From Lysinibacillus capsici (GTDB taxonomy: Bacteria > Bacillota > Bacilli > Bacillales_A > Planococcaceae): DNA of 64,000 bases. Positions 58,533-64,000 of this stretch are shown piece after piece. The position numbers and the translations under genes were made by a program. Every line of letters starts with the position of its first letter. Within the stretch, counting starts at the first letter, position 1. A model generated the notes under the pieces. The model was not told the origin of the DNA. It ran no database searches and saw nothing but the letters and a program-made list of their open reading frames with translations. The stretch spans positions 284,553 to 348,552 of the forward strand of contig NZ_PXXX01000018.1 in assembly GCF_003367505.1 (NCBI RefSeq), written 5' to 3'.

Positions 58533-58581
58533 AAATACCCAGTAAACATTAGTTTTTAACTAATGTTTACTGGGTATTTTA
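58533..58581. repeat. Perfect 21-bp inverted repeat
   Basis: AAAATACCCAGTAAACATTAG, a 7-base loop TTTTTAA, and its exact complement. T/A runs lie on both sides, so it can terminate in either direction, but no gene ends close by. Confidence 0.75.
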
Positions 58582-58660
58582 CGCCATAATAGAGATGGTT
58601 GGTTCTTTAAATATCTATATGAAATTTACCTCGCAATTTCTCTTATTTGGGCATCAAAAA

Positions 58661-58687
58661 ATCTTCCATTCAAATGAATTGGAAGAT
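58661..58687 (-). terminator. Terminator of the DinB-like gene
   Basis: Stem ATCTTCCA / TGGAAGAT is followed on the minus strand by TTTTTTG. Confidence 0.7.
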
Positions 58688-58780
58688 ACTCTGGTACGCT
58701 ATTCACTTTTTGCTAATAAACAATTGGATATTATTGCAACATTTTTCTAGCATATATATATTTCTACAGTGTCTCTCATT

Positions 58781-59302
58781 CTATTTAAACGTTTCTTTAT
58801 TTATTTGAGCACCTACTGAATCTTTCAATGATGAAGAAAGACCTCTTCTGATTAGATTTGCAGAAACAGGCGCTCTCCCCATTTCCCTTGCCCAAATTGA
58901 TAATTGTCCTATATGGTGAATTTCATGTGCAATGGTATGACGAATGACTTCACCCCATGTATGCGTCTCCATACTACCATCGTCTAATGGAATATGAAGT
59001 ATACGCTCTTCCATACTGTCATCCCATTGATTTACAAAGCTTTCGACTTCTAAATGAAATGCTGCTTCCAATTTACGAACTTTTTCCAAGCTATTATATT
59101 CATCAAAGCTCTCCTGAAAATCAGTTTTACCTTGTAATAGACGAATCCAACTCCATTCAACATCAATGATATGGAAAAGTGTGTGCAAAATACTGCCCAT
59201 CCCACCAGTTCTGTTTTGCAAAAGTTCTTCTTCAGTCAACTCTTCACACCAACGAAACCAGTCTTCCCTAACTAGCCAATTATATTTAAAAAATGTTTGC
59301 AA
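58781..59302 (-). CDS. DinB-family putative metal-dependent protein
   Basis: 173 residues. TTG start at 59302, chosen because GGAGGTG is seven bases upstream; an ATG at 59341 lies before that ribosome site. The four-helix DinB/YfiT layout is clear: HTLFHIIDVEWSWIRLLQG, and HTIAHEIHHIGQLSIWARE near the end. Histidines at these positions are the expected metal triad. Family members include thiol transferases, but function is usually unknown. Confidence 0.85.
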   Translation of the reverse strand: MQTFFKYNWLVREDWFRWCEELTEEELLQNRTGGMGSILHTLFHIIDVEWSWIRLLQGKTDFQESFDEYNSLEKVRKLEAAFHLEVESFVNQWDDSMEERILHIPLDDGSMETHTWGEVIRHTIAHEIHHIGQLSIWAREMGRAPVSANLIRRGLSSSLKDSVGAQINKETFK

Positions 59303-59448
59303 AAAAGCACCTCCGTAGTTGTGAAAAACATTATAACTCACTATTTCTTCATATAAAGTGAGGAATCCTTCTTTGCTCTTTCAGCTATCCAAATAAGCAC
59401 TACAAGTAACATAAGTATAACAACATTCCTAAGCTAAATGTATAGTAA

Positions 59449-59670
59449 TTACCACTTCTGGTTACTCTTATGAATTTTTCTATAAACGTAATCTGCATTA
59501 TCTAGGTTTTTCCAGCTACTAATAAAATTTAGTATTAGCATAAAAATTCCAAATAAAATAAATGCCAACATATATTTACCTATGAAAAATACACCAAACG
59601 TTGCAACCAAAAGTAATATCATTAAAATTATTACGAGGATTTGTAATTTCCCCTTCTTCTTCTCATCCAC
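59449..59670 (-). CDS. Small two-helix membrane protein
   Basis: 73 residues from a GTG at 59670 (GGAGG eight bases upstream; a TTG at 59685 overlaps the site). Basic N-terminus (DEKKKGK), two membrane helices (LQILVIILMILLLVATFGVFFIG and MLAFILFGIFMLILNFI), polar C-terminus. No known family. Upstream of the DinB-like gene on the same strand. Confidence 0.65.
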   Translation of the reverse strand: MDEKKKGKLQILVIILMILLLVATFGVFFIGKYMLAFILFGIFMLILNFISSWKNLDNADYVYRKIHKSNQKW

Positions 59671-59911
59671 CTGTTCAACCTCCAATCAAAGCGCCGATAC
59701 TTTTCTAAAATGTTTTCTTTGGTTTATTTTAACATAAAAATTCATTTTTTCTAAAAAATCAATTATTTTATGCAAAAACCAAACATCAGAAATTCCCTAC
59801 CAAATTTACCTTACATAGTCTTGAGGTGATCTGAAATTTTAAGGATGAAATAGAAATAAACAAGGGATATTTTATTGGATAAGATAAATAATATCTTGAG
59901 GAGGTGTCGAC

Positions 59912-60091
59912 ATGAAACGAGACAAAAAAAATACAGAATTTGCAACAGACGAGCCAACAAAACAAGCATTTGCTAGTGAAGTAGACCCAAAAAAACCTAA
60001 TGGGCGCAAAGAATATACTGAAGCCCCACGCCCACAACGTGAAGAAGACCTTATTATGGATGAGAAAAAAGGTAAGTCAACTTCATTATAA
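59912..60091 (+). CDS. Small hydrophilic protein (59 aa), unknown
   Basis: Read from the plus strand: 59 residues, charged and Pro-rich (TEFATDEPTKQAFASEVDPK, APRPQREEDL), low in hydrophobics and probably unfolded. The ATG follows GAGGAGGTG, an excellent ribosome site. A terminator comes 23 bases after the stop. The composition suits a small stress or spore protein, but I do not recognise the family. Confidence 0.65.
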   Translation: MKRDKKNTEFATDEPTKQAFASEVDPKKPNGRKEYTEAPRPQREEDLIMDEKKGKSTSL

Positions 60092-60113
60092 TGTAAGACA
60101 AGTTAGTATTTTT

Positions 60114-60140
60114 GACCACTCTATTAGAGATGGTCTTTTT
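60114..60140 (+). terminator. Terminator of the 59-aa gene
   Basis: Stem GACCA.TC / GA..TGGTC with a short loop, followed by TTTTTTA. Confidence 0.75.
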
Positions 60141-60363
60141 TAATTTTCTCCACATCATGTAACCCTATATAAAGATTGAGACCACCCATCATGGAGTGGT
60201 GTTTCTACTATTATTAAATACATATTATTTTAATTAACTTATCTCATAGCCAGTATATTATATATTAAAACAAAAAAGTAAATTTATGTTTTTTAACCTA
60301 ATTTTAACCTTTTATTGATAATCTATAGTTGTTTCAACAATTAAATTACTAGGAGGAATAATT

Positions 60364-60918
60364 ATGACAGTAGCAGTAAAAAATTTTAGTAGTATTATGA
60401 ATCAAATGAGAGATGCTTATACGGGAGAGCAAACCAATGAATTTTCTTTAGCAGCGTTCATTGGACTTCAAGCTCCTTCATTATCAGACGCACCTGATGA
60501 ATTACAAAAACTAACACAAGAATATCAGGAGAACGTTAATAGTTTTTATGTACAAGAAGAATTAGACTTAAAAGAAAATGTTAAGCAGTTAGAAAATGAT
60601 AAAAATCAAACAGCTTTTTTTGAAAATATGCGGAAGAAAAAAGAGGAAGCTTTAAAAAAATCCGAAGACATGATCAATAAATACTATGATTCGTTGATAG
60701 ATTTTGGTGAAGAGCATCCTGCAGCTCAAACACTCATCCTTACTATTGCTGATAAAGTCGGTGCCTTTATACAAGATATTATGGATAAAGTTTTAAATGT
60801 TTTTGTTACTGTTGTGGAAACTGTAAAAAATGCAATAAGTGCTGCTATTAATTTCATTTCCTCTACTTTTAATTCAATTGTTAATACTACGAAAAATTTC
60901 TTTTCTAGTTTATTTTAA
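60364..60918 (+). CDS. Unknown protein with a C-terminal amphipathic region
   Basis: 184 residues. No signal peptide. A helical, Lys/Glu-rich middle (about 55-105) is followed by a C-terminal stretch (about 120-184) of hydrophobic, repeated helices (VLNVFVTVVETVKNAISAAI, FISSTFNSIVNTTKNFF). This pattern suits membrane binding or self-assembly; it could resemble a small toxin or a phage-type protein, but no match is recognised. The ATG follows ACTAGGAGG. Flanked by terminators on both sides, so it is monocistronic. Confidence 0.65.
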   Translation: MTVAVKNFSSIMNQMRDAYTGEQTNEFSLAAFIGLQAPSLSDAPDELQKLTQEYQENVNSFYVQEELDLKENVKQLENDKNQTAFFENMRKKKEEALKKSEDMINKYYDSLIDFGEEHPAAQTLILTIADKVGAFIQDIMDKVLNVFVTVVETVKNAISAAINFISSTFNSIVNTTKNFFSSLF

Positions 60919-60933
60919 AAACATTCTTAGCAG

Positions 60934-60956
60934 GACTGTCTCTGGACAGTCTTGTT
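60934..60956 (+). terminator. Terminator of the 60364 gene
   Basis: Stem GACTGTC-TCTG-GACAGTC followed by TTGTTT. Confidence 0.8.
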
Positions 60957-61094
60957 TCACATTTAATACCACTTTACAAGAAACATTTCAACGAGCTAGT
61001 TCTCATTTTGATAAACTTTTCGATCAAAAAGACTGATTTTGGCACCTCTTAGGCACTATCGAGAACTTATACATCAATGTATAAAAAATCAGAA

Positions 61095-61755
61095 CCACCA
61101 GTCTAACTGATGATTTGCTCTACGCGTGAAACGCTGGGGTACTGGCCCATGTCTAAAGACACACTGAAAGGTCCGCCAACCGCACTCCGTTTTCACGCTT
61201 CCACTAAAGTGGTTTTATTATTTTCGCTTTTTTGCTTGTATTTCTTCTCCTGTAAATGGATCAATGAATTCTTTCATGGTCATTTGATCCTCAAGAATAT
61301 CCTCTTGCAATTGATTTTTTATATATTCCTGTATAATTTTTCTGTTTCGACCTACTGTATCTACATAATATCCGCGACACCAAAACTTCCTATTTCCATA
61401 TTTGTATTTCAGGTTCACATGCCGATCGAATATCATTAAACTACTCTTCCCTTTCAAATAACCTACAAACGATGAAACACTTATTTTTGGTGGAATACTC
61501 ACCAACTATGAATATGATCAGGACAGGCTGTAGCTTCAATGATTTCTACTCCCTTTCTTTCACATAACTGGCGAAGAATTCTACCTATATCTGCTTTGAT
61601 TTGTCCATAAATAATCTGCCTTCTATATTTTGGCGCAAAGACGATGTGATACTTACAATTCCATGTCGTGTGTGCTAAACTTTTATTATCCATTTGTAGC
61701 CCCTTTCGTACGAAGTCGGTTGACCAGACCTGATTTCATTGTACGGCTGGGTTTT
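61095..61755 (-). mobile_element. IS200/IS605-type element, degenerate, tnpA only
   Basis: The element holds a Y1 transposase pseudogene and flanking imperfect hairpins. No tnpB or inverted terminal repeats are visible, as expected for IS200. The boundaries are approximate; the ends were judged from the characteristic untranslated segments, not from a target duplication. Confidence 0.7.
61218..61693 (-). pseudogene. tnpA: IS200-type transposase TnpA, frameshifted
   Basis: N-terminal part (61693-61499) carries the start YHIVFAPKYRR and the HUH motif context CPDHIHS. The C-terminal part (from 61505) resumes with VSIPPK and the catalytic-Tyr segment CRGYYVDTVGRN. Intact family members read HIHxLVSIPP here. 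A single-base deletion between HIH and the VSIPP segment fits the two frames (ending in TGA at 61499-61501). Copies elsewhere could supply the protein, but this one is broken. Confidence 0.85.
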
Positions 61756-62119
61756 TTTTCTTGTCCATAGCTAGAAGCTCTTTGGAACCCCTCGCATAGC
61801 AAGGGTTTTCAAAAGATACAAATAATAAAAAGCCTTACAACCGTTGTGGCTGTAAGGCTTTTCTTGACGTCCCAGGAGGACATTAATTTATGGCTTTAGA
61901 AGCCTATGTTATCAAGGTATCTTCTTTAACTTGTGTAATATTTGTGTAACAGCTCAAAAAATGTGTTATTTCAGTTAGTTTTGCTACTATTAGTATGGAT
62001 TATTAAAAACTACCCATTAGAAAGAAACTTTTCTCTTTTATAGCACAATAGAAAATAATTCACTACTTTTTATATAATTCATAAAATGGTACAATTTAGA
62101 ACAAAAGGAGGATTTATTA
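61694..62119. other. 426-bp non-coding region
   Basis: Contains the IS200 left-end region and a strong bidirectional terminator at 61828-61862 (AAAAGCCTTACA / TGTAAGGCTTTT). The promoter of the secreted gene at 62120 should lie in the last 100 bases. Nothing else is evident. Confidence 0.55.
61828..61862. terminator. Bidirectional terminator
   Basis: A 12-bp stem AAAAGCCTTACA / TGTAAGGCTTTT with an 11-base loop. No intact gene ends right beside it. Confidence 0.75.
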
Positions 62120-62971
62120 ATGAAAAAACTATCATTATCATTGGTTACTAGTAGTATTCTTTTATCAATGTTATTAACCCCTGTACATACTGAAACTGTA
62201 CAAGCTAAAGAAGTTGAAAATACAGTAGATTTAACAAAAAAGCTAAATAAAGTTAAGAAAAATTTTAAAAAACAAACAAACAACGATGAAACAAATGAAT
62301 TAGATACTAAAGTAATTGATACGAAAGAAATTGATACTAAAATTACTAAAATAGAGTCCGTCGGTCAATTACGTACTTATTTAGCTGAAAATTATCCAGA
62401 ATTAAAAACAGACATTATTACAGTAAAATTTAATTACTCTGTGGGAGAAAACAATAGTATGAATCTTCCATACGATTTTAGTATTAACTACAATATGGAG
62501 CTATCACCATGGGATTTAAATTTCGAAGCTGCCATGGAAAAGCATCTAAGATTAATTGACCATCAAGATACAGCCAAAGAAGATGTAGCTAAAGCAAGAA
62601 AGCAACTTTATGATTTTATAGAAACAATGGCTAAAGATATAATAGAAAAATTACCTAACAAAAAAATAATAGGTCAGGATAGAGATGATTGGTATAGGTA
62701 TCCTAACCTTAAAATAGATCCACGATCACGTACCTCTCATAGCTGGACTAATTATGAACCAATAAATATGAAGTACGTTTGGATTGATAGACCTGAGGAT
62801 TACAATCAAGTAATGAGAGATAACATTCAAAACCCATTTTCTCCAATAGTAATTCAATATACCCGTGATGAAAAACAAAGAATTTACTATGCAGGTGAAT
62901 GGATTTCCTTAAAGTATAATGATGTCAAGCTTACTGATTTTAGTTGGAGGAAACATTTAGATGAATATTAA
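62120..62971 (+). CDS. Secreted orphan protein with an IDTK repeat
   Basis: 283 residues with a signal peptide ending near VQAKE. Residues about 58-76 hold the repeat IDTK (TKVIDTKEIDTKITK). The rest is mixed alpha/beta with many Tyr/Trp/Asp (YEPINMKYVWIDRPEDY). The ATG follows AAAAGGAGG. A terminator follows immediately. No family recognised. The AT-rich codon use and its accessory neighbourhood suggest transfer, but this is weak. Confidence 0.65.
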   Translation: MKKLSLSLVTSSILLSMLLTPVHTETVQAKEVENTVDLTKKLNKVKKNFKKQTNNDETNELDTKVIDTKEIDTKITKIESVGQLRTYLAENYPELKTDIITVKFNYSVGENNSMNLPYDFSINYNMELSPWDLNFEAAMEKHLRLIDHQDTAKEDVAKARKQLYDFIETMAKDIIEKLPNKKIIGQDRDDWYRYPNLKIDPRSRTSHSWTNYEPINMKYVWIDRPEDYNQVMRDNIQNPFSPIVIQYTRDEKQRIYYAGEWISLKYNDVKLTDFSWRKHLDEY

Positions 62972-62976
62972 TTTAG

Positions 62977-62999
62977 AGCACCTTAAATAGGTGCTTTTT
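62977..62999 (+). terminator. Terminator of the IDTK-repeat gene
   Basis: Stem AGCACCT / AGGTGCT with loop TAAAT, followed by TTTTTC. Confidence 0.88.
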
Positions 63000-63073
63000 C
63001 TTTCTTAATGAATGGAAAAAACATAATTATAATCTTTTCAAATAATAACCTATAATTTAACCTCTTATTCCCT

Positions 63074-63961
63074 CTACCATTCAAGCCAGTTTTCTAAGTT
63101 TCGTCTACTACATATTTCTGCTCGACTATCACGCTCATTTAGCCAGTTATAGAAAGGCACTGGACGCTTTCTATTCGCTGTTTCTTCTATATGAAATGAT
63201 TTAGTCACCTTCATATTAGAACGCTCTACAGCCTTGCTATACGTTCCTACAAATACGGCTCTTAATGTGCTTGTAACTGTCAGATCACCTTCTTTAATGT
63301 CCATAGCAATTTTAAATAGCACGTTCTTAGCTCTTATAAATTCATCTATAGAATTTACTTGTGAAGCTAATACAACCTTGTGCAACTCATCTTTCAAGTT
63401 ATCTGCTAATGGCAATGAGTGCAAGAAATCGTACAACATCACTTGGTACTCGTTCATGTACTCCTTTTTCTTTTCAGCTTGCAAAGCCAATTCATTGCTA
63501 AGACTCATAATATTATTTGCTTGTTTAGAACTTAAAAGATTAAAAGAACTAGATGATTGGTTTTCAGATTGCGTAGGATAAACCTTATCACTACTAGCTT
63601 CATCGACTGTCTCTCGTTGGGACACTCTCGATGGGACATAAGGCAAAATGCGATAAATACTAGCCCCTTTTATACCGTTTAGTTTAGTGCTTGGTACTTT
63701 TTCGATGATGCCCAACTCTGCTAATTTCTTAATACTTCGATAAACAGTCTTAGTGCTGATTTCCAATGACGTAGCAATTGTGGCAGCTTTCAAATGACAT
63801 ACTCCTGGATGCTCTAAACTGTGAGATGCCAGTTTTAAAACAATAGAACGTTCTGACTCTGTTAAATCGTAGTAGTACGCTGTTATATGATTTTCAACAG
63901 ATATATCCATGTCTTCTACTGTATCGAATGTTACGTATTGTGCTAAGTATTCAAATGCCAT
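63074..63961 (-). CDS. Winged-helix DNA-binding protein, possibly replication or mobile-element related
   Basis: 295 residues. A winged helix lies at about 45-105: LKAATIATSLEISTKTVYRSIKKLAELGIIEKV. After a Ser-rich linker (about 125-150), the C-terminal half is helical with a Lys/Arg-rich end (RKRPVPFYNWLNERDSRAE). This layout is seen in plasmid and phage replication-type proteins and in chromosomal regulators. I cannot name it. ATG at 63961 with GAGGTGA upstream. Its partners, if any, lie beyond the window. Confidence 0.6.
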   Translation of the reverse strand: MAFEYLAQYVTFDTVEDMDISVENHITAYYYDLTESERSIVLKLASHSLEHPGVCHLKAATIATSLEISTKTVYRSIKKLAELGIIEKVPSTKLNGIKGASIYRILPYVPSRVSQRETVDEASSDKVYPTQSENQSSSSFNLLSSKQANNIMSLSNELALQAEKKKEYMNEYQVMLYDFLHSLPLADNLKDELHKVVLASQVNSIDEFIRAKNVLFKIAMDIKEGDLTVTSTLRAVFVGTYSKAVERSNMKVTKSFHIEETANRKRPVPFYNWLNERDSRAEICSRRNLENWLEW

Positions 63962-64000
63962 TCGTATTTCACCTCACCATCAATTTACTTAAACGAAATT

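Larger units (their letters stand above)
58332..58780. other. 449-bp gap between DinB-like and LTA synthase genes
   Basis: Contains the orphan perfect stem at 58533-58581 and the terminator of the DinB-like gene at 58661-58687. The LTA synthase promoter must lie within about 58332-58500, but I cannot place it with confidence. Confidence 0.6.

Noticed and set aside
59786..60037. 83-codon minus-strand frame
   Set aside because: It is antisense to the 59-aa plus-strand gene, which has a perfect ribosome site and terminator.
61110..61439. 109-codon plus-strand frame over the IS200 gene
   Set aside because: Antisense to the transposase; coding evidence on the minus strand is far stronger.
1..64000. 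tRNA, rRNA or CRISPR array
   Set aside because: No cloverleaf-type sequence, rRNA-like stretch or regularly spaced direct repeat was seen.

Overview
The window looks like chromosome from a low-GC, endospore-forming Bacillales bacterium, most likely Lysinibacillus or a close relative. The basis is the Bacillus-type order folC - valS - spoVID-like - hemL/B/D/C/X/A - engB - lonA - clpX - tig - ysoA, a complete GerA/GerB/GerC germinant receptor, a YjcZ-type sporulation peptide, and S-layer-homology (SLH) proteins inserted in the housekeeping block, as is common in Lysinibacillus. This is inferred from gene content. There is no rRNA or tRNA in the window.

Positions 1-30600 are mostly the conserved minus-strand block. 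It holds two tandem folC paralogues, a T-box-controlled valS, a shortened SpoVID-like protein, an SRPBCC protein, the whole glutamate-to-uroporphyrinogen III haem pathway (hemA, X, C, D, B, L, with a good PerR-box match upstream of hemA), a three-gene S-layer/secreted cluster (SLH + von Willebrand A, SLH, and a repeat-rich secreted protein), a YjfB peptide, engB, lonA, clpX, tig and a YsoA-like TPR protein. The 680-bp gap between clpX and tig is unusually structured. Two plus-strand genes (one unknown, one DUF2785) follow.

Positions 31000-43500 carry the qoxABCD quinol oxidase operon, a lipoprotein, a universal stress protein, a PQQ-type sugar dehydrogenase lipoprotein, a YugN-like protein, and a compact catabolic operon: Baeyer-Villiger monooxygenase, short-chain dehydrogenase and alpha/beta esterase, divergent from a LuxR-type regulator. 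Together these could take a secondary alcohol to ketone, ester, then acid plus alcohol. A TrmO-type tRNA methyltransferase follows.

Positions 43600-59700 hold the germination operon gerA-gerB-gerC (minus), an NdpA-type nucleoid-associated protein, a secreted helical-repeat protein, a membrane-anchored serine beta-lactamase-like protein, an ECF sigma/DUF4179-type anti-sigma pair, small sporulation-type and membrane peptides, an NAD(P)-binding oxidoreductase, a lipoteichoic acid synthase and a DinB-family protein.

Positions 59700-64000 are accessory. They contain small orphan genes, a frameshifted IS200-type transposase, a secreted orphan with an IDTK repeat, and a winged-helix DNA-binding protein. 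The most worthwhile targets for a new system are the BVMO operon with its regulator, the S-layer/vWA cluster, the clpX-tig structured intergenic region, and the orphan genes at 59.9-63 kb. I see no CRISPR array, phage structural cassette or recognisable defence island.
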